Origin: a virus | Length of the DNA stretch: 64,000 bases | Reading direction: 5' to 3' (one strand) | IMG/VR virus record: IMGVR_UViG_3300032236_001232 | Span: 1-64,000 of that record | Shown here: positions 1 to 5,781 of the stretch, one piece after another | How the letters are laid out: the number at the start of each line of letters is the position of its first letter | How positions within the stretch are numbered: position 1 is the stretch's first letter | Notes under the pieces: model-generated | Database searches by the model: none | Seen by the model: only the letters and a program-made list of their open reading frames with translations | Told to the model about the DNA's origin: nothing | Position numbers and translations under genes: made by a program

Positions 1-93
1 GTGGAAGAGGATGTCAAAAACGGTCGCCCGGGCATTGGCTACGGCGACAGTTGGGCATACCTGACCCAGGTGGATCGCGTGGTCAAGTATTGA
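1..93 (+). CDS. 3' end of an unidentified gene
   Basis: An open frame runs from the window edge to TGA at 91-93 and encodes 30 residues ending in LTQVDRVVKY. The true start lies outside the window, unless the GTG at position 1 is used. I do not recognise the protein. It precedes the first of the strong early-type promoters and is probably another small accessory gene of the rightward early cluster. Confidence 0.4.
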   Translation: MEEDVKNGRPGIGYGDSWAYLTQVDRVVKY

Positions 94-96
94 GCC

Positions 97-112
97 GTTG
101 TAAAAACACAAC
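97..112. repeat. Small hairpin GTTGT-AAAAAC-ACAAC upstream of the first promoter
   Basis: The 16-base sequence GTTGTAAAAACACAAC has 5-bp arms around an A-rich loop. It ends three bases before the -35 hexamer at 116. A nearly identical copy (GTTGTAAAAAAACAAC) lies at 4267-4282 and a half copy at 5434. It could be an A-tract UP-like element, a weak hairpin of the preceding transcript, or a protein-binding site. Confidence 0.4.
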
Positions 113-115
113 AGG

Positions 116-144
116 TTGACACAGTCCCCGCTACGCCATATAAT
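116..144 (+). promoter_or_regulatory. Consensus sigma70 promoter P1
   Basis: TTGACA at 116-121 and TATAAT at 139-144 are separated by exactly 17 bp, a perfect sigma70 consensus. Transcription should begin near 151. This makes the ATG at 178, with AAGGAG at 166-171, the natural start of the next gene rather than the ATG at 151. The sequence TACGAACATG just downstream of the -10 recurs at the second promoter. Confidence 0.9.
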
Positions 145-177
145 ACGAACATGGACACCGCAAACAAGGAGCAGGCA

Positions 178-564
178 ATGAGCGAATACACTTACAAATC
201 CTGGGAAGAGTACACTCCGCTCGAGCAGGCTGCTATGACCTGGTGGGACATGTACAAGGACGCACACGGCATCCGCCCACGCGGCACGGACACTAGCGAT
301 TGGTCGCTGGCTCGGTTCCGGGCAGAGATGCTATACCTGCAGGAAGTGATTGAGCGCAACGATCTCCAGCGCCGGGTTGACGAGGACGCGGCTATCCACG
401 CCTTTGAGGCAAGGGTTGAGAAGATCATCGCCCAGGGCGCCAAAGACCGCGCTATGGCCATCCGCTGGATACACGAAGCGGAAGGCAGCGACGGCGATGA
501 CGAGTATCTCTGCTACCTGGTTGGCGTGCCATACGGCTACATTAAGACTGAGGTGTCAGCATGA
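178..564 (+). CDS. Conserved phage-type hypothetical protein
   Basis: This 128-residue protein has no function I can assign. ATG 178 is chosen because AAGGAG sits 6 bases upstream and the in-frame ATG at 151 coincides with the predicted transcription start. The N-terminal half contains MYKDAHGIRPRG, a motif resembling a short helical segment seen in small phage proteins (from memory). The rest is helical, charged and soluble. It is the first gene after promoter P1 and its stop overlaps the next start (ATGA at 561-564), so the two are translationally coupled. It is probably an early host-interaction or regulatory protein, by position only. Confidence 0.75.
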   Translation: MSEYTYKSWEEYTPLEQAAMTWWDMYKDAHGIRPRGTDTSDWSLARFRAEMLYLQEVIERNDLQRRVDEDAAIHAFEARVEKIIAQGAKDRAMAIRWIHEAEGSDGDDEYLCYLVGVPYGYIKTEVSA

Positions 565-761
565 AGATCATGCTGGAGACCACAGCCTGGCCAGAGGGGT
601 CGGGCGACTGTAATCATGTCTATGTGTTTGAGGACTACAAGGCCGGCAGCCGCAGTGCCAAGGCCGTGGCGTATGTACCACACGGTGTAGACCCGGTCCA
701 GAAGTTTAAGACACCACTGGACATTGACCTGCGTGGCAGGACCTTTGTGGCTGTGGCATAA
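561..761 (+). CDS. Small hypothetical early protein
   Basis: A 66-residue protein starts at an ATGA overlap with the preceding gene and so is probably translated by coupling. It is rich in short beta-type segments (VYVFEDY, AVAYVPHG) and has no transmembrane helix or recognisable motif. It ends just before promoter P2 and is cotranscribed from P1. Function unknown. Confidence 0.65.
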   Translation: MKIMLETTAWPEGSGDCNHVYVFEDYKAGSRSAKAVAYVPHGVDPVQKFKTPLDIDLRGRTFVAVA

Positions 762-772
762 GCACAACAGGG

Positions 773-801
773 TTGACAGGTCCCTTCAAGTTCGCTATAC
801 T
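773..801 (+). promoter_or_regulatory. Consensus-type sigma70 promoter P2
   Basis: TTGACA at 773-778 and TATACT at 796-801 have a 17-bp spacer. The flanks match P1: CAACAGG just upstream of the -35 and TACGAACATG downstream of the -10. It lies in the gap after a stop codon (GGCATAA) and drives the genes from 832 onward. Confidence 0.87.
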
Positions 802-831
802 ACGAACATGATGAACGCAACGGAGCAGACA

Positions 832-972
832 ATGACCGCACAAGAATTGATTGCCGTATTGGCTCAGTTGGATCCCAATAAAGAAATCCTGATCTATGAT
901 GGATCGTTTGACACCAATAAGCCAATCGACGAAGTTAAAATTGACCAGGACGGCGAAGTCGTTATTTCCTAA
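832..972 (+). CDS. Small hypothetical protein
   Basis: A 46-residue protein starts at ATG 832 with GGAG at 822-825. The in-frame ATG at 808 is unlikely because it lies at the predicted P2 transcription start. The sequence has an amphipathic N-terminal helix (MTAQELIAVLAQLDP) followed by alternating beta-type residues (EILIYDG, EVVIS). The compact pattern resembles many tiny early phage proteins. Function unknown. Confidence 0.65.
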   Translation: MTAQELIAVLAQLDPNKEILIYDGSFDTNKPIDEVKIDQDGEVVIS

Positions 973-981
973 GGAGCGGCT

Positions 982-1143
982 ATGAAAACAGCACACCTTA
1001 AACAAGAGTTAGTAAATCGAGTGATCTATCAAATACAGTGTGACCTGGAAGACAGGGACACTACTGCCATAGAAGAGCTGCTTTCGAAACTCGACGACGA
1101 ATACCTAATCGCTTACCTGCCTGAAGCAGATACCTTAGTCTAA
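982..1143 (+). CDS. Small acidic hypothetical protein (53 aa)
   Basis: ATG 982 has AAGGAG at 971-976, overlapping the previous gene's stop region. The 53-residue product ends in DEYLIAYLPEADTLV. The pattern of a helical acidic body and a C-terminal YLPE segment resembles small proteins of T4-like phages (from memory). It belongs to the P2 transcript, and the next gene begins 8 bases after its stop. Function unknown. Confidence 0.65.
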   Translation: MKTAHLKQELVNRVIYQIQCDLEDRDTTAIEELLSKLDDEYLIAYLPEADTLV

Positions 1144-1151
1144 GGACCGCT

Positions 1152-1334
1152 ATGGATAACTTTAAAGTCACTTGGATCTTCCGCAACGGACACCAGTGGA
1201 GCCAATTCTTTACCACTGCTGACGAGCGTACCAACTTCGTCAATCGCGTGGGCTTGGTCACTCATCCGGACATCGATCGCGTCTACATCACCGATCCTGA
1301 CGGTGTAGACATTGATCTCAAGCGTGTGGCATAA
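1152..1334 (+). CDS. Small hypothetical protein
   Basis: A 60-residue protein has the ribosome-binding site AAGGA at 1142-1146. The sequence starts MDNFKVTWIF and alternates beta strands with a polar helix, suggesting a small single-domain alpha/beta fold. No known motif is visible. It is the last gene of the P2 group before promoter P3. Confidence 0.65.
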   Translation: MDNFKVTWIFRNGHQWSQFFTTADERTNFVNRVGLVTHPDIDRVYITDPDGVDIDLKRVA

Positions 1335-1345
1335 CAGCAACACGG

Positions 1346-1374
1346 TTGACAACACCTGAACAATCAGGTATACT
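1346..1374 (+). promoter_or_regulatory. Sigma70-type promoter P3 with an inverted repeat in the spacer
   Basis: TTGACA at 1346-1351 and TATACT at 1369-1374 are 17 bp apart. The spacer holds the perfect inverted repeat ACCTGA-ACAA-TCAGGT (1354-1369), whose right arm touches the first base of the -10. A dimeric repressor could bind there, and this is the only promoter of the set with such a repeat. It drives the membrane-protein gene at 1405 and those after it. Confidence 0.87.
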
Positions 1375-1404
1375 ACACACATACTGAAACACAAAGGAAA
1401 TCAA

Positions 1405-1659
1405 ATGAAACATCTTAGTCCTCCAAGTCCAGAAGTTCGCGCTATCGTCAAGATGGCTGGTATCACTGCCATTGTCATTGTTGTGCCAATGCTGCTACGC
1501 TCGTTGACCCTGTGGTTTACCGGCGAAGAAATCGTATTTGGTATCTGTATGGCGCTGCTGGCTTTTACCTTCTACGGTATGTTCCAACTGTTCGTTGATC
1601 AGGAACGCCGCAAGGATGAACTCCAGGCTCGTCTCGACCGACTCAACGGTGCTGAATAA
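1405..1659 (+). CDS. Small membrane protein, two predicted transmembrane helices
   Basis: The product has 84 residues with AAAGGAA upstream of ATG 1405. Two hydrophobic stretches are clear, at about residues 15-35 (AGITAIVIVVPMLL) and 42-62 (EIVFGICMALLAFTFY). A highly charged C-terminal tail (DQERRKDELQARLDRL) probably lies in the cytoplasm. There is no signal peptide. It is directly under P3, which suggests early expression of an inner-membrane protein. Function unknown. Confidence 0.7.
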   Translation: MKHLSPPSPEVRAIVKMAGITAIVIVVPMLLRSLTLWFTGEEIVFGICMALLAFTFYGMFQLFVDQERRKDELQARLDRLNGAE

Positions 1660-1685
1660 TCAACTAAACACCAAAGGAAATTAAA

Positions 1686-1985
1686 ATGAACAATTATGCA
1701 ATCGAACTGATCAATGTATCCACTCCAACCGGCGATGCAATTTTCCTAACCAATCGAACTGACCGTAGGACTGACAGCGTCCTTGCAAGAGAAGTGCCTG
1801 GTTATTTCAAAGACCCTAACTATACCTTTATCAATAAGGTTGTGTTGGCAGACAACCTTTCAAAGGATGCAGGCGAACTTGCGCTGAAGAAGTTCTATGC
1901 TGTGTATGAATCCCTGAATGTGCGCATTTTGAATGCACCAACAGCAAAAGGTCGTAAGGAATTCGAACTGTTCCAAACCGCTTAA
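1686..1985 (+). CDS. Hypothetical protein
   Basis: A 99-residue soluble protein with AAAGGAA before ATG 1686, a spacing nearly identical to that of the preceding gene. It mixes beta-type (YAIELINVSTP) and helical (AGELALKKFYAVYESL) segments, with no known motif. It lies in the P3 operon between a membrane protein and another small acidic protein. Function unknown. Confidence 0.65.
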   Translation: MNNYAIELINVSTPTGDAIFLTNRTDRRTDSVLAREVPGYFKDPNYTFINKVVLADNLSKDAGELALKKFYAVYESLNVRILNAPTAKGRKEFELFQTA

Positions 1986-1997
1986 GAAAGGACCAGT

Positions 1998-2213
1998 ATG
2001 GAAATCCACGGACTGACCCAATTCCAACAGGACCTGGCTGACACGCTGTGGGACTGTGAAAACGAAGAAGAAATCCGGACAGTGATTGACTTCTACGGCG
2101 ACCCAGCCTACACAGTATACCAACTGATGGTTGCCGCACACTACGACGAACAAATCCAAAGCCACGAGGATATTGATTTGGCTAAGGAAGTGCTTGACAA
2201 CCTGTGTAAATAA
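1998..2213 (+). CDS. Small acidic hypothetical protein
   Basis: A 71-residue acidic helical protein whose ribosome-binding site AAAGGA lies at 1986-1991. It begins MEIHGLTQFQQDLAD and contains DCENEEEIRTVIDFYG, resembling a common class of short T4-like phage proteins (from memory). The -35 of promoter P4 lies inside its last codons. Function unknown. Confidence 0.65.
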   Translation: MEIHGLTQFQQDLADTLWDCENEEEIRTVIDFYGDPAYTVYQLMVAAHYDEQIQSHEDIDLAKEVLDNLCK

Positions 2214-2222
2214 TCGTATACT
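2194..2222 (+). promoter_or_regulatory. Sigma70-type promoter P4
   Basis: TTGACA at 2194-2199 and TATACT at 2217-2222 are separated by 17 bp. The -35 lies within the end of the preceding gene. It serves the AAA+ ATPase gene 30 bases downstream. Confidence 0.85.
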
Positions 2223-2251
2223 ACGCTACTACTTACTAGAGAATACACACA

Positions 2252-3115
2252 ATGGCAACAGCAAAATCCAGCAAAGGCTCCACAGTACTTGAGTTTGATG
2301 TCGAAGCTATCAAACGACGCGAACGCGAAGTGGCCAAAGAGTCAGACGAACAGATCCTGACACGACTGGCAGAACGCTTTGATATCCTTACCGAAATGAC
2401 TAAGGCAGTCAAGTCGGGCGATATCCGCGCAATGATCGTCAGTGGTCCTCCAGGCGTGGGCAAAAGCCATAATGTTGAAGCAGTACTACAGAAGGACGAC
2501 CTGTTCAATAAACTAGCCGAACGCAAACCCAAGTTTGAGATCGTTAAAGGCGCTATGTCAGCGATTGGTCTATACGGCAAACTGTTTGAATTCTCAGCGA
2601 AAGGCAATGTGGTCGTGTTTGACGATTGCGACAGTATCCTTATGGAGGACCTTAGCCTTAACATCCTTAAAGGCGCACTGGACTCAAGTCGTCGGCGATT
2701 CATCAGCTGGAATACTGACAGTCGCATCCTAAGAAGCGAAGGTATTCCTAATCGCTTTGAGTTCTGCGGTAGTGCCATCTTTATCACCAATATCAAGTTT
2801 GAACACATTAAGAGCAAGAAACTGCGCGATCACTTGGACGCACTAGAGTCACGCTGTCACTATATTGACCTGCAGATGGATACTAACAGGGAGAAAATCC
2901 TGCGTATCCGGCAGATCGTAAAGGGCGGCATGCTGGATGATAGAGACAACCTCACCGATATTGCCAAAGACGAGATCGTTGAGTTTATTACAGCAAACCA
3001 GGACCGACTGCGCGAACTCAGCTTGCGTATGGTGCTGAAGATTGCAGACCTGCGCGGCGGCTTTCCTGCCAACTGGCAAGCAATGGCTCGTACTACATGC
3101 ATGCGTCGAGCATAA
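2252..3115 (+). CDS. AAA+ ATPase
   Basis: This 287-residue protein is a P-loop ATPase. The Walker A motif GPPGVGKS is at residues 65-72 and a Walker B motif VVFDDCD at about 121-127. A candidate arginine finger (DSSRRRF) and a small helical lid-like C-terminus follow. Similar stand-alone AAA+ proteins occur in aquatic T4-like phages (from memory), but their role is not established. They could remodel host replication or protein complexes. It stands immediately downstream of promoter P4 and so is probably an abundant early protein. It differs from the T4 clamp loader gp44, being shorter with different motif spacing. Confidence 0.85.
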   Translation: MATAKSSKGSTVLEFDVEAIKRREREVAKESDEQILTRLAERFDILTEMTKAVKSGDIRAMIVSGPPGVGKSHNVEAVLQKDDLFNKLAERKPKFEIVKGAMSAIGLYGKLFEFSAKGNVVVFDDCDSILMEDLSLNILKGALDSSRRRFISWNTDSRILRSEGIPNRFEFCGSAIFITNIKFEHIKSKKLRDHLDALESRCHYIDLQMDTNREKILRIRQIVKGGMLDDRDNLTDIAKDEIVEFITANQDRLRELSLRMVLKIADLRGGFPANWQAMARTTCMRRA

Positions 3116-3130
3116 CAAGGAAACACTAAA

Positions 3131-3394
3131 ATGCTACAGATCAACATTGGCAGCAGGCAGGCAGCAAGGCTTGCTGCACTGTTGACTATGATATTCACCC
3201 TGTATGTATTGGGACTTGACCTAGCCGGTGACCACTTTTGGGCATTGGGATCTATACTGGCAATTACACTACTAATGGAGTTCCTAGCACACGGTGCGGG
3301 AATGGAAGCAGGAATAGAAATGATAGTTAACATGCCAGAATCCGCCCGCAACCAACTGATCCAACAGCTACGTGAAGAAGAGACCGAATCATGA
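3131..3394 (+). CDS. Small membrane protein, two predicted helices
   Basis: An 87-residue protein with AAGGAAA upstream. Hydrophobic segments lie at about residues 12-30 (AALLTMIFTLYVLGL) and 36-52 (FWALGSILAITLLMEFL), followed by a polar C-terminus ending in EEETES. It overlaps the next start by 4 bases (ATGA at 3391), so translation is coupled. Function unknown. Confidence 0.65.
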   Translation: MLQINIGSRQAARLAALLTMIFTLYVLGLDLAGDHFWALGSILAITLLMEFLAHGAGMEAGIEMIVNMPESARNQLIQQLREEETES

Positions 3395-3618
3395 AATTTA
3401 CACAGTGCCAATGGATCGGAGCCGGTGAAGGCTGCAACCATAAATCATTAACTGATTCAAGCTATTGCGGCCACCACTACCCACGCATCTACGCTGTAGG
3501 CTCGGCCCTAAGCCGACGCAAGGCAGACCAACGATTGGCCGGCTACATCGTTAAGAGTGAACGAGATCCTACAGCAACGGATCCAGACACTGATCACCTA
3601 CCAGAGGTGTCAGCTTGA
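3391..3618 (+). CDS. Small cysteine/histidine-rich hypothetical protein
   Basis: A 75-residue protein starts in an ATGA overlap. The N-terminal half carries Cys7, Cys15, Cys26 and a His-His pair (SSYCGHHYPR), a spacing that could bind one zinc ion. The C-terminus is polar and probably disordered. Its stop overlaps the next start (3615-3618). Function unknown; a zinc-binding DNA- or protein-contacting role is only a guess. Confidence 0.6.
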   Translation: MKFTQCQWIGAGEGCNHKSLTDSSYCGHHYPRIYAVGSALSRRKADQRLAGYIVKSERDPTATDPDTDHLPEVSA

Positions 3619-3818
3619 AATTGATCGTTGCAGTAATTACGCTAGTAGCCTGCGCTGTGCTGCTACTAGCGGCAGGGTGGATTATACCCTGGACTATTAA
3701 TGTGTTTGGAGCCACACTGTGGCCCACTCATGTCATTCCCTACACATGGGAAACAGCCGTAGCGGGTGCGGTTATTCTTGTTGTATTCACCCCACGCATT
3801 ACAATTAAAAAGCCTTAA
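3615..3818 (+). CDS. Small membrane protein, two predicted helices
   Basis: A 67-residue hydrophobic protein with segments at residues 3-24 and 44-58. The first could be a signal anchor. It is coupled to the preceding gene by a 4-base overlap. It is the last gene of the rightward early group, and its TAA stop shares bases with the stop of the opposing GIY-YIG gene (TTAA, 3815-3818). Confidence 0.65.
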   Translation: MKLIVAVITLVACAVLLLAAGWIIPWTINVFGATLWPTHVIPYTWETAVAGAVILVVFTPRITIKKP

Positions 3819-4168
3819 TCACCACGCACATCGGTATTGAGCACAGGCTTAATCGCACGGCGCAATTCTACTTCACGCTTATGCGCCGCAGCCTTGCCAC
3901 GCACAATCTCATGCACACGGATCTCAATGTCTTCTTTGCTACGCAACTCGCGTAACGCAACACAAAGACTCCAGTCCTTGTTTTCTTTCTGCGCACGATA
4001 CCAATGCTTATTAGCACGGACTTGCACTGAACGCATTACAGTAGACTCAGTCTTTGCAGTAACACCAATGTAGTTGAGACCATTTACAATCAGCTCGTAA
4101 ATGATATGGTTACGATCGCTACGCTTTTTGCGAGCGGCTGTCTTAGTTGGCTGTGCTGTGGTATCCAT
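3815..4168 (-). CDS. GIY-YIG-like nuclease domain protein
   Basis: The start is set at ATG 4166-4168 because promoter P5 lies just upstream; an in-frame ATG at 4264 would lie before the promoter. The 117-residue product opens with a basic tail (ARKKRSDR). It then shows HIIYELIVNGLNYIGVT, a good match to the first GIY-YIG strands (Y-x10-YIG), an arginine/histidine helix (VRANKHW) and a late glutamate (HKREVELRR) ahead of KPVLNTD. These suit the single-domain GIY-YIG fold with its Tyr, Arg and Glu catalytic set. Such proteins include free-standing homing or restriction-type nucleases and T4 EndoII. No NUMOD domain is attached, so a host-DNA nuclease is as likely as a homing role. Confidence 0.65.
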   Translation of the reverse strand: MDTTAQPTKTAARKKRSDRNHIIYELIVNGLNYIGVTAKTESTVMRSVQVRANKHWYRAQKENKDWSLCVALRELRSKEDIEIRVHEIVRGKAAAHKREVELRRAIKPVLNTDVRGD

Positions 4169-4174
4169 GTGTGT

Positions 4175-4203
4175 ATAATACAGCGGGTGGCTCAGACTGT
4201 CAA
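4175..4203 (-). promoter_or_regulatory. Sigma70-type promoter P5 (leftward)
   Basis: Read on the minus strand, TTGACA (4203-4198) and TATTAT (4180-4175) are separated by 17 bp. The upstream context CCCTGTTGACA resembles the other early promoters. Transcription starts near the ATG of the GIY-YIG gene at 4168. Confidence 0.8.
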
Positions 4204-4282
4204 CAGGGTGCCGGTGTGTGGCGTAATGGCAACAGGGTGAGGGGGGTTGGGTATACATACACAAGTGTTGTAAAAAAACAAC
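4201..4282. repeat. Promoter-flank direct repeats and second GTTGT hairpin
   Basis: CAACAGGGTG occurs at 4201-4210 and again at 4230-4239. The first copy overlaps the -35 of P5 and the same word precedes P2. GTTGTAAAAAAACAAC at 4267-4282 copies the hairpin beside P1. A TATACA at 4252 lies too close to the second repeat to form a normal promoter. The region looks like a patchwork of duplicated or decayed early promoter pieces. Confidence 0.4.
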
Positions 4283-4364
4283 AACTTGCTTGCTAAAAAT
4301 TCACCCCTAAAAAAACTCGACTTAGATTAGAACCCCGGTGATCTAGATCTCCAACTCTGCTTTC

Positions 4365-4386
4365 TTTTGCGCAGCAATTTTTTTAG
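4365..4386. repeat. Left copy of a GCGCAGYAATTTTTT direct repeat
   Basis: The core GCGCAGCAATTTTTT (in 4365-4386) recurs as GCGCAGTAATTTTTT at 4672-4692, and a degenerate inverted copy is seen near 5450-5463. The two direct copies bracket the DUF2061-like gene and its promoter. A T-run after a short TTGC/GCAA stem could also give weak termination. Confidence 0.45.
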
Positions 4387-4430
4387 GCTAGCTATACCCC
4401 TCGGGCTGTATCACTCATACACATTGTATG

Positions 4431-4438
4431 TATAAATA
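4431..4438 (+). promoter_or_regulatory. T4-type late promoter TATAAATA
   Basis: The octamer TATAAATA is an exact T4 late promoter -10 element. It lies 43 bases before the ATG of the small membrane protein gene, which carries its own AGGAG ribosome-binding site at 4467-4471. Confidence 0.7.
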
Positions 4439-4481
4439 TCTCCGGTTATACACATTTGTATATTATAGGAGAACTGTATAT

Positions 4482-4667
4482 ATGGTAGAGCGTCCCATAC
4501 GAACATTTGCACGTATTGTTTCATTCAGACTAATAGCATTGGCCATAACGGCCTTTTTTGTTGGGTGGAGTGTAGCTGTTACGCTGCAACTCATATTGCT
4601 GTGTGTGCATTACAGCATGGAGCGGCTGTGGTTAAAAACAACCTGGGGTCTACAAACCACACCTTAA
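4482..4667 (+). CDS. DUF2061-like small membrane protein
   Basis: The start ATG 4482 is preceded by AGGAG at 4467-4471; an in-frame ATG at 4428 precedes the late promoter and is rejected. The 61-residue product begins with the basic segment RPIRTFARIVSFRLIALAI and ends in HYSMERLWLKTTWG. Two hydrophobic helices lie between. This pattern (K/R-rich start, SFR, ER-W-K-WG end) matches the DUF2061 family of small inner-membrane proteins of unknown function. It carries a late promoter and is flanked by direct repeats, so it may be a recent insertion expressed late. Confidence 0.6.
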   Translation: MVERPIRTFARIVSFRLIALAITAFFVGWSVAVTLQLILLCVHYSMERLWLKTTWGLQTTP

Positions 4668-4690
4668 AAAATTTTGCGCAGTAATTTTTT
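4666..4690 (+). terminator. AT-rich inverted repeat, possible terminator
   Basis: AAAAAATT (4666-4673) and AATTTTTT (4683-4690) form an 8-bp inverted repeat around a 9-base loop, beginning inside the stop codon of the DUF2061-like gene. The stem is A/T only, so termination would be weak. The right half overlaps the second copy of the GCGCAG direct repeat. Confidence 0.35.
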
Positions 4691-4836
4691 AGTTACACTA
4701 TATAGAGGTCGGTATGTGTGTGACTATTTCTTAGGCCACCATGGTTTATGCTGTTTACGTGCTGAATCAGGCACGGGTGTTTTGTCGTCGTTGTTGTCTG
4801 CGTTGGTTGTGTTATTGTTATTATTCATAGTATATA

Positions 4837-5352
4837 TTATTGTTGGAATGAAGTTGTAGTTGTTCCTGCTGTTAGTGTCATTGGCCAGTTGAATGTACCT
4901 GCAGTGCCAGTGTTATATGTGCCGTCTGCTGGGTCCAGTATCCAGTATACAATAGAAGGGACTCCGCCAAATCCTGTAGTGCTGTAGTATATAGCAACTG
5001 GAGTAGTGCTGTATGTGCTGCCTGAGCTCCAATGTGCAGTCCATATTTCACCGCTGCCACCCGGAGTGCTGTCTGGTAAATTAGCAGCAACAAATGTTAA
5101 ATTAGCACTGGTCAGTCCTCTCATGGCCACTCCAGATTTAGTGGAATTGTTTATAGTGATACCAGTTCCGCTAACAGTAGCAGTAAAATCTTCCAGACTG
5201 CCCATTACTGGAGGGCCACTAGGATAATCAAATTCTGTAAAAGTTATAGTAATATCACCAGGAGCGGGGCCACCGCCACCACCTGCACCAGCGGTAACAC
5301 CGTGTCCTATAGTGATACCTGATCCGAAACGAATATTGTATGGTTGTGACAT
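4837..5352 (-). CDS. Putative virion or tail-fibre-associated protein
   Basis: A 171-residue protein of Gly, Ser and Thr-rich composition, with beta-type repeats and no charged core, typical of fibre or decoration proteins. The N-terminus has a short repeated turn pattern (GSGITIGHGVTAGAGGGGG) leading into beta strands. AAAGGA lies before the ATG and a CATAAATA late promoter at 5384-5391. No family is recognised. The composition resembles the adhesin cluster at 23-33 kb, so an exposed structural role is inferred. Confidence 0.6.
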   Translation of the reverse strand: MSQPYNIRFGSGITIGHGVTAGAGGGGGPAPGDITITFTEFDYPSGPPVMGSLEDFTATVSGTGITINNSTKSGVAMRGLTSANLTFVAANLPDSTPGGSGEIWTAHWSSGSTYSTTPVAIYYSTTGFGGVPSIVYWILDPADGTYNTGTAGTFNWPMTLTAGTTTTSFQQ

Positions 5353-5383
5353 GGTGGGCGGGTCCTTTGTTATGTGTAGTATA

Positions 5384-5391
5384 TATTTATG
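5384..5391 (-). promoter_or_regulatory. Late promoter CATAAATA
   Basis: The minus-strand octamer CATAAATA lies 31 bases before the ATG at 5352, with a normal leader containing AAAGGA. It differs from the start-adjacent late promoters found elsewhere in the window. Confidence 0.6.
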
Positions 5392-5502
5392 GTGAGCGGG
5401 GTGTGATGTGTAGTGGGTAGATAATATGGTGGTGTTGTAAAAATCATCGCAAAAATCTGCGCTCCGCGCTTCGCTTGGGTGGGCCTAGTGTTCCGTTCTT
5501 GT

Positions 5503-5510
5503 GTAAATAT
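5503..5510 (+). promoter_or_regulatory. Late promoter-like GTAAATAT next to a start codon
   Basis: GTAAATAT ends 4 bases before ATG 5515. This is the same geometry as several late promoters on the minus strand, and it supports that start codon although there is no ribosome-binding site. Confidence 0.4.
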
Positions 5511-5514
5511 CTAT

Positions 5515-5781
5515 ATGAACATGTTATGGGATCGTCATCCAGAATTGCCCTATCGTGCTGTAGTTCCGTGGCCACGTGTGTATACGGTTGGTAATCAGCA
5601 GGATTGGGTTGCCGCTGTGGATTGTGTACAGACTTGGTTAGAAACTTCGGTAGGTCGGCATTGGTGTGAATGGACCTGGACTGGGTGGAGTTTAGCACAT
5701 AGTGATTTATGTGCTGTGAGTTTTCGTTGGGAGCCCTCAGTCAGTATGTTTCTGCTACGCTTTGGGGTAGCGGAGGATTAA
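5515..5781 (+). CDS. Tryptophan-rich hypothetical protein
   Basis: An 88-residue protein is rich in tryptophan, with the pattern GRHWCEWTWTGW followed by VSFRWEPSVSMFLLRFG. Alternating hydrophobic residues suggest a small beta sandwich; I recall similar short proteins in T4-like phages but no function. ATG 5515 is chosen over ATG 5479 because of the adjacent late promoter-like element. Its TAA stop shares bases with the stop of the converging gene (5778-5781). An antisense frame at 5444-5698 is judged spurious. Confidence 0.55.
   Translation: MNMLWDRHPELPYRAVVPWPRVYTVGNQQDWVAAVDCVQTWLETSVGRHWCEWTWTGWSLAHSDLCAVSFRWEPSVSMFLLRFGVAED

Noticed and set aside
4320-4400. Possible tRNA-like segment (GGTTCTAATC on the minus strand)
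   Set aside because: The flanking bases do not form T-stem, anticodon stem or acceptor stem pairs, so no tRNA cloverleaf can be drawn.
4674-4859. Open frame with a hydrophobic C-terminus on the plus strand
   Set aside because: It lacks a ribosome-binding site, its 3' end overlaps the end of the beta-type gene at 4837, and its start lies within the repeat/terminator after the DUF2061-like gene. Composition is skewed by GT-rich DNA.
5444-5698. Antisense 84-residue frame opposite the Trp-rich gene
   Set aside because: The plus-strand frame has normal protein-like composition, a late promoter-like element and a stop fitted to its neighbour; the antisense frame has none of these.
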